Notes: generated by a model from the sequence alone, not told the origin. Positions 36,143 to 46,206 are shown, numbered from the stretch's first letter. The stretch: DNA of 46,206 nt from Opitutales bacterium (GCA_020831485.1 JAFIGG010000024.1:1-46206), one strand, 5' to 3'. Made by a program: numbers and translations.

Positions 36143-37314
36143 CAATCGATCTCAATAACCGTGCCCAGCCCATTGGCATCTGACTGCGCGTCCCGCTCCA
36201 AGGCCTGCCAACAATCCGCCAAGGCCTCCGCCAGGCCCTGCCAGTCCTCCAAGGTCGTTTCCCAACCTGCGCTCATGCGGATCGTTCGCTCGGCCTCCGC
36301 ATCGCTCAAGCCCAGCAGCTTCAATGTAGATGAGGCCTTTTGCGCCGCTGTCGAGCAGGCCGCTCCGGAAGCGATCAGAAAACCCCTGCGTTCGAATTGG
36401 TGAATCCAGCGGTGCGCTGCATGCCGCGGAGGCGTCAGCGCCAGTGTATTCCACAACACCGCTGCGCCGCCATCCCGCCCGGGGCAGTGAAAGCGCTCGC
36501 CCCAAAGTCGCCGCGCGGCCTCGATGACCGCCTGCGGCGCCTCGCTTTGAAGTTTGCTTAAACGCGAGCCCTGACGTGCTTCCAACACCGCCAGCATTGC
36601 CGCTATAGCCGGGTAATTCTCAGTGCCGGAGCGGCGCCCTTCCTCTTGCCCCCCTCCCCACAGCAGGCCCGGAGACAATGCGGGGTCTATCACCAGAACA
36701 CCTACTCCTTTAGGAGCACCAAACTTGTGCCCGCTCAAGGTCAGCGCATGCACTGCCGGGAGTGATTCCAGGGGATAGCGCCCAGCCCATTGAACAGCGT
36801 CGCTGTGCACCCAGATGCCGCGCGCGCGACAGAGTTCCGTCAGCTCCCTAAGCGGCTGAATAAGGCCCACTTCATTGTTCGCTGCCTGCAGGGAAACCAG
36901 AGCGGGCTTATGGGCGTCCAACCAATCCGGCAGCGCCGCCAGATCCACGAGCCCATTGGCAGCCATTGGCAGCCACAGAGATCGCTCCGCGAAGGCACGC
37001 CGAGCCGGTGCCGAGACAGAGGGGTGTTCCAAAGGAGAAAGTGCAACCTTTACAGAAGGGTCCAGAACCCGTGCGGCGGAGGCAAAAACCGTGTTGTTCG
37101 CTTCGGTTGCGCCGGAGCAAAAGCAGACCCATTCCGGCGGTCGATTCAGCCATTCGGCCAACTGTTCCCTGGCTGCATTCAGCCGGTTGCGTACCTGGGC
37201 AGCACTCCGGTAGGGGCTCGAGGGATTGAACCAGCTTTTTTCCTGAGCCTCAATCCATGCAGCCTTGGCCACCGGATCCAAGGGTGCCGTTGCATTGTGG
37301 TCGAAGTAAATCAT
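36142..37314 (-). CDS. Cysteine desulfurase (NifS/IscS-like)
   Basis: PLP enzyme of 390 residues that takes sulfur from cysteine for Fe-S clusters or tRNA thiolation. FDHNATAPLDPVAKAAW at the start, FCSGATEANNTV, SDAVQWAGRYPL, the PLP lysine K197 in LSGHKFGAPKGVGVL, GGGQEEGRRSGTENYP, and the catalytic C320 in ASGAACSTAAQKASSTLKLLGLS. The short loop around the cysteine is of the NifS/IscS (group I) class rather than SufS. It is 6 bp after the LysM gene and overlaps recF by one nucleotide. No iscU/iscR neighbours, so it may be a general or tRNA-modifying desulfurase. Confidence 0.92.
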   Translation of the reverse strand: MIYFDHNATAPLDPVAKAAWIEAQEKSWFNPSSPYRSAAQVRNRLNAAREQLAEWLNRPPEWVCFCSGATEANNTVFASAARVLDPSVKVALSPLEHPSVSAPARRAFAERSLWLPMAANGLVDLAALPDWLDAHKPALVSLQAANNEVGLIQPLRELTELCRARGIWVHSDAVQWAGRYPLESLPAVHALTLSGHKFGAPKGVGVLVIDPALSPGLLWGGGQEEGRRSGTENYPAIAAMLAVLEARQGSRLSKLQSEAPQAVIEAARRLWGERFHCPGRDGGAAVLWNTLALTPPRHAAHRWIHQFERRGFLIASGAACSTAAQKASSTLKLLGLSDAEAERTIRMSAGWETTLEDWQGLAEALADCWQALERDAQSDANGLGTVIEID

Positions 37315-37320
37315 GCAGGC

Positions 37321-38100
37321 TTATTGCGGGATCCTCAGCCGTTGGCCAACCCGCAAGGCATTCGGACTCGGCAGCTGGTCGCGGTTGGCTTCGAAGATAT
37401 CGGTCCAGCGACCGGTCGTGCCATAGACTTCGCGGGAAATACGGCTCAGCGTATCGCCTGCCTGCACCGTGTAGAAACGTTCTGTGGCGTTTCCATCTGC
37501 CGTCGCTTGCTGGCGTCGTGCACTGGAATCAATGATGATCGGGGCAACCGGTCCCGTCGGCGTCGTCACCGGAATGTCCAGGCGCTGCTGCAGCTGCTGA
37601 ATCGTCTGCTGAGCGATCTGCAGCTGTGTGCGCGCTTCGCTCAGCTGTTCTTTGAGCTCCCGGTTCTCATCGCGCAACCCCTGCATGCTCGACATGAGGT
37701 CGGCGCGGTCCACCTGCGGCGCAAACGGCTCTCCCGGCAGTGTGCGGGCGAATTCCTTGCGCGCGGTGGTGATGAGCTCGTTCACAAAATCAGCGTGCTC
37801 TCCATTGGGTTTGATGCCCAGATAGCGGCGAAAATGATAGACGGCGGCAATTGGATCCCGCACATGGTTGAGATACAGCAGCCCCACTTCCATGTGTGAT
37901 TCCGCTGCGTCGGCGCGCGCATCGATAACGGACATGAACGACGCCAGGGCCTCATCTTTGCGGTCCTCCCGCAACAGGCTCTTGGCCCGCCGGAAAGCGC
38001 GCTCATCCGTTTCCCGGACAACCTCTCCAGCCGGTTGGCAAGCCAACCAGAACAGGGAGGCTAAAACACATGCCATTGAAATAAACAGTCGGTGACTCAT
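37321..38100 (-). CDS. LysM-domain lipoprotein with TPR-like and coiled-coil regions
   Basis: 259 residues. Lipoprotein signal with lipobox FWLAC, lipidated Cys21. A TPR-like helical part (about 33-105: AFRRAKSLLREDRKDEALASFMSVIDA, HMEVGLLYLNHV) is followed by a coiled coil (about 133-172: LMSSMQGLRDENRELKEQLSEARTQLQIAQQTIQQLQQRL), a Pro/Thr linker, and one C-terminal LysM (about 209-258: YTVQAGDTLSRISREVYGTTGRWTDIFEANRDQL...LRVGQRLRIP) that would bind peptidoglycan. It is probably anchored in the outer membrane and touches the cell wall. It heads the operon with the cysteine desulfurase gene 6 bp downstream; it is divergent from kdsD. Confidence 0.85.
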   Translation of the reverse strand: MSHRLFISMACVLASLFWLACQPAGEVVRETDERAFRRAKSLLREDRKDEALASFMSVIDARADAAESHMEVGLLYLNHVRDPIAAVYHFRRYLGIKPNGEHADFVNELITTARKEFARTLPGEPFAPQVDRADLMSSMQGLRDENRELKEQLSEARTQLQIAQQTIQQLQQRLDIPVTTPTGPVAPIIIDSSARRQQATADGNATERFYTVQAGDTLSRISREVYGTTGRWTDIFEANRDQLPSPNALRVGQRLRIPQ

Positions 38101-38180
38101 GGGAAATTTTTCTTTCAGATGCGGGCCTTGCCTGTATGCTCAGGCATTTTCCAAAAGGATAGAAGCTTAAATTAAAGGGA

Positions 38181-39170
38181 ATGCAGCAAAACCCAGAAAC
38201 ACTCTTAGAGAAGGCACGCAACTGCCTCCAGCTTGAAATTGACGCAATTGCACAAACCGCGCGTGGTCTGGACGATGCATTCATCCGAGTGCTGGAGTCC
38301 ATACGGAATGCCGTTGGCCAAGGCCGCAAACTCATTTTTACCGGTGTTGGCAAAAACGTGCCGATTTGCCAAAAATTGACAGGCACCTTCAACAGCACCG
38401 GCGTCCCGACCACTTTTCTGGATCCAAATCAAGCCCTGCACGGTGACCTTGGCCTATGTGCCGCAGGCGACGTTGCGATTTTGATCAGCAACAGCGGCGA
38501 AACCGAAGACCTCATTCGTATCATCCCCCACATGCGAAGGCTCGGCATTCACCTGATCGGCCTGACCGCCCGCAAGGAATCCACACTCAGCCGCAACGTC
38601 GACCAGATTCTCTGCTATCAATACGAACGCGAGGCCTGCCCACTCAACCTTGCGCCGACGGCGAGCACAACTGCGGCGCTGGCGCTGGGCGATGCGCTTG
38701 CGATGGTCTGCCTGGAGCTGCGCGGATTCACCCGGGAAGACTTTGCCAAGTACCACCCCGCCGGCAGCCTGGGTCAAACGCTGCTGCTGCGGATCCGCGC
38801 GATTATGCGTACCGGCGAACGCTTCGCAGTAGCGAAAGAAGATATCAGCGTTCAGGAAGCCCTGCTCGCGATCACTAAAGCCCGCTCGGGCTCGATTGCG
38901 CTAACGGACCCCGTCAGCGGGAAATTGACCGGAGTTTTCAGCGACGGCGACTTTCGTCGGGCCGCACTGAAGAATCCCGATATACTGGGCAAGCCAGTCG
39001 GACAATACATGACGCGCAACCCGAAGGTGGTCACGGCCGATGCCCTCGCGGTCGACGCCCTGACCCTGTTTGAGCGCCACGCGGTCGACGACTTGATTGC
39101 GGTCGACGCGGATGGCCTGCCCGTCGGTATTGTCGACGGGCAGGACATGCCACGGCTGCGAATGGTCTAG
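38181..39170 (+). CDS. kdsD: D-arabinose 5-phosphate isomerase (KpsF/GutQ family)
   Basis: Converts ribulose 5-phosphate to arabinose 5-phosphate, first committed step of KDO synthesis for lipopolysaccharide, which supports a Gram-negative envelope. 329 residues (E. coli KdsD 328). A SIS domain (about 30-190: GRKLIFTGVGKN, STGVPTTFLDPNQALHGDLG, LISNSGETEDL) is followed by two CBS domains (from about 212: ISVQEALLAITKARSGSIALTD; MTRNPKVVTADALAVDAL). KYHPAGSLGQTLLLRI is the family junction motif. It starts with ATG 38181 after AAAGGGA. Its stop codon shares CTAG with the convergent mscS stop. Confidence 0.94.
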   Translation: MQQNPETLLEKARNCLQLEIDAIAQTARGLDDAFIRVLESIRNAVGQGRKLIFTGVGKNVPICQKLTGTFNSTGVPTTFLDPNQALHGDLGLCAAGDVAILISNSGETEDLIRIIPHMRRLGIHLIGLTARKESTLSRNVDQILCYQYEREACPLNLAPTASTTAALALGDALAMVCLELRGFTREDFAKYHPAGSLGQTLLLRIRAIMRTGERFAVAKEDISVQEALLAITKARSGSIALTDPVSGKLTGVFSDGDFRRAALKNPDILGKPVGQYMTRNPKVVTADALAVDALTLFERHAVDDLIAVDADGLPVGIVDGQDMPRLRMV

Positions 39171-40009
39171 GCGTTCTCTTTGAAAAGATGCACGTCGCGC
39201 TGAGGGAAGGGAATCGATACCCCTTCTTCATCAAAGCGCTTTTTCACGCGTTCGTGCATGTCAAAATAGAAGCCCCAGTAATCAGCGGCCTTCACCCAGG
39301 GGCGAACCGCAAAATCGACGCTGCTGTCACCCAGTTCCGACAGCACAATCATCGGCGCGGGATCCTTGAGAACCCGTTCGTCGTTTTCCACGAGCTCACG
39401 CAGGATTCCCTTCACCTTGTCGATGTCGTCGGAATAGCTGACCCCGAAAACCATGTCCACGCGGCGGGTCGGATTGACCGAAAAGTTGGTGATATCCCTG
39501 CCCATTATCTGCGCATTGGGCAGAATAATGCGCTTGTTGTCGGGCGTCCGCATCTGAGTGAACAGGATGCCGATTTCCTCAACAATACCGGCAACGCCGC
39601 CGGCATTGATAAAGTCTCCAACCTTGAAGGGACGGAACAGTATGACGAGAACACCGGCTGCAAAATTGGCCAGAGAACCTTGCAGGGCAAAACCAACCGC
39701 AAGACCGGCGGCACCCAGGACAGCAACAAAGGATGTCGTTTCGATACCGACCTGACCGATCGCGGAGATCAACACCGCAACCATCAAAACATAAAACAGC
39801 AGGTTTGAGAGGAAGCCCACCAGAACGGGGTCGACATGGGCCTTTTCCATTCCGCGCCGCGCACCTTTGCGCACAAAGCCGGCAATCCATTTTCCAATAA
39901 TGAAAATCGCAAGGGCCAGAAGGACCTGAAGTCCGTATTCCGTCACCAATGCAATGTAGTAATCTGGTTCCGTGGGGAAGGCCCCGTTGGTATTGTTTTC
40001 AGATTCCAT
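39167..40009 (-). CDS. mscS: Small-conductance mechanosensitive channel (MscS family)
   Basis: 280 residues, standard single-unit MscS length. Three membrane helices (YGLQVLLALAIFIIGKWIAGF; FLSNLLFYVLMVAVLISAIGQVG; SFVAVLGAAGLAVGFALQGSLANFAAGVLVILF, with the Ala/Gly-rich pore helix). The beta domain begins RPFKVGDFINAGGVAGIVEEIGILFT and holds the conserved NKRIILPNAQIMG. It opens under hypo-osmotic shock. The stop codon overlaps that of kdsD at CTAG. It is 24 bp downstream of the DUF481 gene and probably co-transcribed with it. Confidence 0.93.
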   Translation of the reverse strand: MESENNTNGAFPTEPDYYIALVTEYGLQVLLALAIFIIGKWIAGFVRKGARRGMEKAHVDPVLVGFLSNLLFYVLMVAVLISAIGQVGIETTSFVAVLGAAGLAVGFALQGSLANFAAGVLVILFRPFKVGDFINAGGVAGIVEEIGILFTQMRTPDNKRIILPNAQIMGRDITNFSVNPTRRVDMVFGVSYSDDIDKVKGILRELVENDERVLKDPAPMIVLSELGDSSVDFAVRPWVKAADYWGFYFDMHERVKKRFDEEGVSIPFPQRDVHLFKENA

Positions 40010-40033
40010 AATATTCCTATCTATTTTGGCCGA

Positions 40034-41101
40034 TTATTCCCAGGAAAGCAGCAGGCGGAGGTAATAAGCTGTGTCCAGCTTTTCACGACCTGTATCCGGG
40101 TCGCTGTTGTAACGATTGTTCAAGCCAATCCGCAAGCGCCAGAAATCGGAGCTCCCGAGAGGGATTTCAACTCCTGTGTCCTGCTCCAGCAGATAGTCGC
40201 GGAAGTCTTCGACACTCGGCACATAGCTGACAGTACTGGTCAAACGACCCCAATCGGCAAACCGCCAGTTAAACAGCAGCCCAAAATCGAGACCAGGGTA
40301 ATCTTCAGTGCCTCCATCCATGTAGGTTTCATAGCGATAGCTGAAACCTGCGCTTCCTTCCAGGTCCATGCCGTCGCGCTTGATAAAACGGTAGGTCAAA
40401 CCTGCTGCATTGGTAGAACGGAAATCGATGCCCTCAAAGGTGTCGCGCTCCAACTCCGTGCGCAGGAACCAACCCATATCCCCGGAGAAAAAGCTGGTGA
40501 ACCGGGTTCCTCCCTTGAGTTCGTCGGCACCGCGCTGGCCATCGGTCTCGGCATAATCATAGGAACCGTAAAACTCGAGTCGGTCATTCGGTCCGGATAA
40601 AACTGCACGAAAATTCATGCCTACCCGCTGGCTGTCAGCATTGCCCGAGCGTCCGGAAATATCCGCTCCCGCCTGATAACTCCAGCGGCGAAGCTGGGCC
40701 TTGAGGGCAGCTTGCTCGGCAACGGCAATCGGATCCCTCGCCCCTTGTTGCCAACCGGAGGCAATCTGGTTCATCGGTGTGGTCATACTGCCGGCTGGAC
40801 CGGAAACGGCAATCGTGCCTTCTTCGGGACTACGCAGCGAGCCTGTCTGAATCTCGCCCCGCTCAGTGCGAATAGAGATGGGTTCGTCGGACTCGATGCG
40901 GACCACCCGGTCCATGGGAACCTTTATCACGCCGGTAAAGCCGGGATCCAGGTAGACCACTCCCTCTTCTATTTTGGTGATGATCCCGACCAGTCGGGTT
41001 CCGTTGTCCACCTCCACAACTGCTCCCATGAGAAAGGATGGTAGCAAAGCGAGCAGAGCTAAAGGGCGTGTAAAAGCCCGTAAGAATGAATACATCGTCA
41101 T
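40034..41101 (-). CDS. DUF481 outer-membrane beta-barrel protein
   Basis: 355 residues with a signal peptide (about 1-26, ALLALLPSFLMG; cleavage near GA-VVEV). ATG 41095 two codons in is an alternative start. The mature N-terminus has small beta motifs (NGTRLVGIITKIEEGVVYLDPGFTGVIKVPMDRVVRIES), a short region common in DUF481-associated proteins. The rest alternates aromatic beta-strands (RLEFYGSYDYAETDGQ, GDMGWFLRTELERDTFEGID, GLTYRFIKRDGMDLEGSAGFSYRYE) and ends AYYLRLLLSWE, like YdiY/DUF481 barrels. It is located in the outer membrane; related proteins respond to salt. It is upstream of mscS, so a joint osmotic role is plausible. Confidence 0.82.
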   Translation of the reverse strand: MTMYSFLRAFTRPLALLALLPSFLMGAVVEVDNGTRLVGIITKIEEGVVYLDPGFTGVIKVPMDRVVRIESDEPISIRTERGEIQTGSLRSPEEGTIAVSGPAGSMTTPMNQIASGWQQGARDPIAVAEQAALKAQLRRWSYQAGADISGRSGNADSQRVGMNFRAVLSGPNDRLEFYGSYDYAETDGQRGADELKGGTRFTSFFSGDMGWFLRTELERDTFEGIDFRSTNAAGLTYRFIKRDGMDLEGSAGFSYRYETYMDGGTEDYPGLDFGLLFNWRFADWGRLTSTVSYVPSVEDFRDYLLEQDTGVEIPLGSSDFWRLRIGLNNRYNSDPDTGREKLDTAYYLRLLLSWE

Positions 41102-41281
41102 AATCTGTTCAGTGTTAATCGTTTGAGTTTGGTTATAAAATGCAGAATATAAGGGCTAGAATGATCACCCCATTGCTTCAATGGCGAATTTACAAGGTTT
41201 AGCACATCTCTTCCATTTCGTCTAATTTTCACGATTTTTGAGTTTAAACACACATAAATCCAAATAGATTCAATCCTTCCC

Positions 41282-42697
41282 ATGGAACTTTCTCCAAGCA
41301 ACTATCAAGTCGGCATCCTCGGTGCCGGCCTCACCGGACTGACCACCGCACTGGCTCTCAAGCGCAAGGGCGTGAGTTGCAAGGTTTGGGAACAATCCAG
41401 TCGACCCGGCGGCGTCATTCGAAGCAAGGTCGAGCAAGGCTTCCTGGTTGAGGAAGGCCCCAATTCCATGCTCGTCAAGACGGCCCGGGTGAACGACTGG
41501 CTCGGCAGCCTCGACCTGGAAAAGCAATTGGTATCGGCCTCCGAAACCGCCTCCAAGCGATTCCTGGTACGCGACGACCAGGTCCTGGCTATGCCCGCCG
41601 GGCTAGTGCCGGCGCTGAGAACGCCACTCTATTCCGCCAGGGCAAAACTACGCATACTGAAAGAGCCCTTTGTGCGGAAATCCACCGAAGCGGATGAGAG
41701 CGTCGGCAGCTTTGTGCGTCGAAGGCTGGGCCATGAATTCCTCGACTATGGGATCTCCTGTCTGGTTTCCGGCATCTACGCCGGCGATCCCGAACGCCTC
41801 TCCATCCGCCATGCCTTCCCTAAAGTCTGGAATCTGGAGCAGAGTCACGCTTCATTAATTCGGGGTGCCATCGCCCTGAGCCGTCAGCGGCGCAGGCAGA
41901 AATTACCGGCGTTTAAATCTAAAATGATCAGCTACGACGACGGCCTCGAAGTCCTCGTCAAGCGCCTTGCCAGGGACCTGGGTTCCTCTCTGAACACCTC
42001 CGTTGCTATGGAGCAGATTGGCCGCACGAGCGAGGGTAAATGGCGGCTCAGAGGACGCTCGGGCGCTGAGGTTTTTGAATCTGAAGTAGACGCCTTGGTG
42101 ATCACCATGCCCCGCCATCAATGGGACCAACTGCCCTTCGGTTCAAACGTGACCGCAGACGGCCAAAGCCTCAGTGCCGGGCTCCGGGCCGTCGACGAGC
42201 TAGAGTACCCTCCCCTCAGCACACTGGTGCTCGGATTCCCACGCGAAGCGGTCGACCATGCACTGGACGGTTTCGGCATGCTGATTCCAGCGGCAGAAAA
42301 ACGCTTTATCCTCGGTAGTATTTTTTCATCGAGCCTGTTCCCGCACAGGGCTCCGGACGGCCAGGTGGCCCTGATGAACTTTATCGGCGGTGCCCTGCAA
42401 CCCGAGCGGGCAGCTCTGCCCGAAGCCGAGCTGGTGGACCGGACCTGTCGCGACCTGCGCGAGCTGCTCGGCATTCGGGGCCAGCCCAGTTTCGTCCACC
42501 ACCGCTTCTGGCCCAGGGCGATTCCGCAATACCCGGTTGGGCATCAGGAGTTTCTCGACCAACTCGGGCGCCTGGAATCCCGCTTCCCCGGACTCCACAT
42601 CCAGGGCAACTACCGCGGCGGCCCGGGCCTGTCCGACTGCATCGACAACGCTCTGGAACTGGCCGAACAACTGCAGCCAGCCAGTGCTGCGACCTGA
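41282..42697 (+). CDS. hemY: Protoporphyrinogen/coproporphyrinogen oxidase (HemY type)
   Basis: FAD-dependent oxidase of 471 residues in late heme synthesis. N-terminal dinucleotide-binding motif VGILGAGLTGLTTALALKRKG, then WEQSSRPGGVIRSKVEQGFLVEEGPNSM (the family GPNS block). LDYGISCLVSGIYAGDPERLSIRHAFPKVW and the C-terminal HHRFWPRAIPQYPVGH...GNYRGGPGLSDCIDNAL (FAD-contacting) are also typical. Whether it works on copro- or protoporphyrinogen cannot be told. It is divergent from the DUF481 gene with a 180-bp AT-rich spacer. A terminator-like stem follows at 42734. Confidence 0.9.
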   Translation: MELSPSNYQVGILGAGLTGLTTALALKRKGVSCKVWEQSSRPGGVIRSKVEQGFLVEEGPNSMLVKTARVNDWLGSLDLEKQLVSASETASKRFLVRDDQVLAMPAGLVPALRTPLYSARAKLRILKEPFVRKSTEADESVGSFVRRRLGHEFLDYGISCLVSGIYAGDPERLSIRHAFPKVWNLEQSHASLIRGAIALSRQRRRQKLPAFKSKMISYDDGLEVLVKRLARDLGSSLNTSVAMEQIGRTSEGKWRLRGRSGAEVFESEVDALVITMPRHQWDQLPFGSNVTADGQSLSAGLRAVDELEYPPLSTLVLGFPREAVDHALDGFGMLIPAAEKRFILGSIFSSSLFPHRAPDGQVALMNFIGGALQPERAALPEAELVDRTCRDLRELLGIRGQPSFVHHRFWPRAIPQYPVGHQEFLDQLGRLESRFPGLHIQGNYRGGPGLSDCIDNALELAEQLQPASAAT

Positions 42698-42733
42698 ACC
42701 CGCGAATGGTTACATTTGCGTGACAACCGGACC

Positions 42734-42760
42734 CAAGGCCCCTAAAGGCCTTGCGCTTTT
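42734..42760 (+). terminator. Probable terminator after hemY
   Basis: CAAGGCC (42734-42740) and GGCCTTG (42747-42753) form a perfect 7-bp stem with a CCTAAA loop. CGCTTTTG follows, a weak T-run three bases from the stem. It lies 37 bp after the hemY stop and 28 bp before ppk. Confidence 0.5.
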
Positions 42761-42787
42761 GACTGAATCATTGAGAGTTAAATACTT

Positions 42788-44914
42788 ATGCCACGCAGTA
42801 AGTCTTCCGCTCAGTCCAAAAAAGCCTACTTCAACCGCGAATTGAGCTGGCTGGCCTTCAACCGCCGCGTGCTCGAGCAAGCCGAGGACGACCGCTACCC
42901 GCTGCTCGAACGGATGAAGTATCTTTCCTTTGTCAGTTCCAATCTGGACGAATTCTATGAAATCCGGGTTTCCGGACTGATCCAGAAGGTGGAGGCGAAT
43001 ATCACGACGGCCGGCATCGATGGCCTCGGCCCCAAGGAGCAACTCCGCCGCATTCACAGTGTAACCGCATCCCTGGTTGCCGACCAATACCGCTGCTGGC
43101 ACGACGCCATTGTTCCCGCGTTGGAAAGCAAAGGCATTCCCTTTAAAACCAAAGAGACCCTCAGCCGCCGCGAACTTCGCTGGCTGAAGGGCTACTTTGA
43201 AGATCAGGTTCAACCGGTGCTGACCCCGCTGGCCATCGACCCCGCCCACCCTTTCCCGCAATTCGGCAACAAGTCGATGAACATTCTGCTCTGGCTCGAC
43301 GACCCCGATACACCGGTCAATGAGCGCATGATGGCCTTCATTCCCGTGCCGCGCATTCTGCCGCGAGTCATCCGGATCCCGGGATCCTCGCGGGTGCCGG
43401 ACTCCTACATTTTTCTCAGCGATCTGCTCAAGCTCTTCGCCCGTCACCTATTCCCGGGCTACCGGATCAAATCGGTGCACGCCTTCCGCATCACCCGCAA
43501 CAGCGACCTCTACATTGATGAGGAAGAAGTCGAGAATCTGCTGCAAACGATCGAAGAGGAGCTACACAACCTGCGCAAGGGCGCAGCCGTCCGCCTCGAG
43601 ATCGAGGCCGGTGTGCCCGATCCTCTGCTCGACGAACTGCTGGACGCAATACGCCTTCCCAGGCAACACGTCTTCACCATCAACGGCCCGCTGAACCTTA
43701 TGCGGCTGATGAGCGTTTACGACCTCATCGATCGCCCGGACCTCAAGTTTCCCAATCTGCTGCCGCACTACCCGCCAGCGCTGCGCCAGGCCCCTACCAT
43801 TTACGATGCAATCCGCGAACAGGATTACATCCTCCACCACCCCTTCGACTCCTATGAACCGGTGGTCGAATTTGTGCGCCAAGCCGCCATCGACCCCAAG
43901 GTACTTGCAATCAAGATCACCCTCTACCGCACCAGCAGCGATTCGCCGATTGTCAAAGCCCTGCGCCATGCTGCTCAACTCAACAAGCAGGTAACAGTGT
44001 TGATTGAACTGAAGGCACGTTTCGACGAAGCCAACAATATCAACTGGGCCAAGGTCATGGAGGAGTCGGGAATACACGTCGTGTATGGATTCGTGGGCCT
44101 CAAAACCCACTGCAAGTGCTGCCTGGTCGTGCGTCGGGAAGGCGATGGACTGCGCCGCTTCGCCCACGTCGGCACGGGCAACTACCACACCAAGACCGCC
44201 CGCCTCTACACCGACCTGAGCCTGCTGACCGCCGAAGAGGACATTACGAATGAAGTCGCACAGGTCTTCAACACCCTCACCGGTTTCGCAAAATCGCCGG
44301 AATTCCGCAAACTGATGGTGGCGCCCTACACCCTGCACCGGAAGATGAACGAGCTGATTCTGCAGGAGGCTCGCAATGCCCGCAAGGGCCTGCCCGCGAG
44401 GATCATCGTCAAATGCAACAGCCTGATCGACAAGGAAACCATCGACCACCTCTACCAGGCCTCGCAAGCCGGCGTACAAATCGATCTGCTGATTCGGGGC
44501 ATCTGCGGGCTGGTTCCTGGCGTAAAAGGCATGAGCGAAAACATCCGCGTGCGCAGCCTGCTCGGTCGATTCCTCGAGCACAGCCGCATCTTCTACTTTG
44601 AAAATACCCGCGGCGAACGGCCCCTGCTGTTTGCCGGCAGTGCCGACTGGATGGCCCGCAATTTCTACCGCCGCAACGAGGTCATCTACCCCATCGAGCA
44701 AGAAGACCTGCGCAAACGGATTCTTGAAGAGGTCATCGAAACCTATCTCAAAGATACCCGCAACGCCACCCAGCTCCGGCCCAGTGGCAGCTACACAGCA
44801 TTGACCGCCCCAAAAGATGAAGCCCCTTTCTCCGCCCAGGACGCATTCATTGCCCTGACCGAAGAACGCAATCGGCAAGCGGAAACGCTCGCCAATGAAA
44901 CGCTAAGCAGTTAA
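42788..44914 (+). CDS. ppk: Polyphosphate kinase 1
   Basis: Makes long-chain polyphosphate from ATP. 708 residues (E. coli 688), all four PPK1 domains. N-terminal block [22 protein letters not shown], head domain with LKYLSF-type [22 protein letters not shown]. Catalytic C1 block [24 protein letters not shown] holds the autophosphorylated His, and C2 has [11 protein letters not shown] with the second conserved His. [26 protein letters not shown] is also typical. It begins with ATG 42788 after a weak GAGAG. The C-terminal tail (from about 660) is more variable. It is alone between terminator-like elements. Confidence 0.95.
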   Translation: MPRSKSSAQSKKAYFNRELSWLAFNRRVLEQAEDDRYPLLERMKYLSFVSSNLDEFYEIRVSGLIQKVEANITTAGIDGLGPKEQLRRIHSVTASLVADQYRCWHDAIVPALESKGIPFKTKETLSRRELRWLKGYFEDQVQPVLTPLAIDPAHPFPQFGNKSMNILLWLDDPDTPVNERMMAFIPVPRILPRVIRIPGSSRVPDSYIFLSDLLKLFARHLFPGYRIKSVHAFRITRNSDLYIDEEEVENLLQTIEEELHNLRKGAAVRLEIEAGVPDPLLDELLDAIRLPRQHVFTINGPLNLMRLMSVYDLIDRPDLKFPNLLPHYPPALRQAPTIYDAIREQDYILHHPFDSYEPVVEFVRQAAIDPKVLAIKITLYRTSSDSPIVKALRHAAQLNKQVTVLIELKARFDEANNINWAKVMEESGIHVVYGFVGLKTHCKCCLVVRREGDGLRRFAHVGTGNYHTKTARLYTDLSLLTAEEDITNEVAQVFNTLTGFAKSPEFRKLMVAPYTLHRKMNELILQEARNARKGLPARIIVKCNSLIDKETIDHLYQASQAGVQIDLLIRGICGLVPGVKGMSENIRVRSLLGRFLEHSRIFYFENTRGERPLLFAGSADWMARNFYRRNEVIYPIEQEDLRKRILEEVIETYLKDTRNATQLRPSGSYTALTAPKDEAPFSAQDAFIALTEERNRQAETLANETLSS

Positions 44915-44940
44915 TCCTCAGGATTCTCGCGATTATTTAA

Positions 44941-44955
44941 ATTAGGAAGCCTAAT
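44941..44955. repeat. Perfect 6-bp inverted repeat just upstream of the eno promoter
   Basis: ATTAGG (44941-44946) and CCTAAT (44950-44955) with AAG between them, 3 bp before the eno -35 box. It could be an operator or a weak end signal for ppk; there is no T-run. Confidence 0.4.
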
Positions 44956-44958
44956 CAT

Positions 44959-44986
44959 TTGACTTCGTTTCTCAAAATCATCTAAT
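44959..44986 (+). promoter_or_regulatory. eno: Sigma-70-type promoter of eno
   Basis: TTGACT (44959-44964) and TCTAAT (44981-44986), spacing 16 bp, each 5 of 6 matches to consensus. Transcription would start near 44993, leaving about 20 nt before ATG 45014. It is the clearest promoter in the window. Confidence 0.6.
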
Positions 44987-45001
44987 CCGAACGAAACCTA
45001 A

Positions 45002-46206
<1,205 letters not shown>

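Noticed and set aside
41098-41301. 67-codon minus-strand frame upstream of the DUF481 gene
   Set aside because: It lies in the AT-rich promoter spacer, overlaps the start of hemY antisense, and shows no signal peptide or family pattern.
42759-42786. TTGACT-16-AATACT as a ppk promoter
   Set aside because: The predicted start point would fall inside or after the ppk ATG (42788); the -10 match is only 4 of 6.

Overview
The window looks like a chromosomal segment of a Gram-negative bacterium with about 58-60% GC, most likely a member of the Verrucomicrobiota (Opitutae/Puniceicoccales-like). That placement is an inference from gene content. The content includes a eukaryotic-type GlnRS alongside GatCAB, KDO/LPS biosynthesis (kdsD), a DUF481 outer-membrane protein, a GldA/GldF/GldG-DUF4340-AsmA-like cluster, an Asp23-type protein and G-rich dispersed intergenic repeats. 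I see no rRNA, tRNA, CRISPR array, phage or transposase gene. Nearly all of the DNA is coding, with tightly packed operons.

Layout. (1) 1-54: the start of a secreted protein leaving the left edge. (2) 251-6290, minus strand: gatC-gatA-gatB-lysA-cystathionine gamma-synthase-like operon, bracketed on both sides by G-rich low-complexity repeats. (3) 6603-9748: oligopeptidase B and aldose 1-epimerase, convergent around a GC palindrome. (4) 9830-11891, plus strand: pdxJ-acpS-DNA methyltransferase. (5) 11915-12937, minus strand: a group-2 sigma-70 factor, with a 330-bp hairpin-rich spacer before glnS (13268-14941). (6) 14954-16459, minus strand: an OadA/PycB-type carboxyltransferase without a biotin domain. 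A plus-strand terminator with no gene in front of it lies in the spacer before leuB. (7) 16765-20849: leuB, alaS, yhbY. (8) 20935-28816: a five-gene envelope ABC system (ATPase, permease, GldG-like, DUF4340, giant AsmA-like). (9) 28950-33199: accB-accC, an Asp23 protein, an AmaP-like membrane protein and metY, closed by a strong terminator that lies inside the 3' end of glpQ. (10) 33212-38100, minus strand: LysM lipoprotein-cysteine desulfurase-recF-TauE/SafE exporter-GDPD. (11) 38181-41101: kdsD facing mscS and a DUF481 protein. (12) 41282-46206: protoporphyrinogen oxidase, ppk1, and enolase running off the right edge behind a good sigma-70 promoter.

Most genes are housekeeping: translation (GatCAB, GlnRS, AlaRS, YhbY), amino acids (LysA, CGS, LeuB, MetY), cofactors (PdxJ, HemG/Y), lipids (AcpS, AccBC) and central carbon (OadA-like, Eno). 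The most unusual parts are the ABC-GldG-DUF4340-AsmA block (a candidate envelope transport machine), the Asp23/AmaP-like pair beside accBC, the carboxyltransferase that ends just before its biotin domain, the solitary DNA methyltransferase in a cofactor operon, and two intergenic regions that may hold structured or attenuated RNAs.
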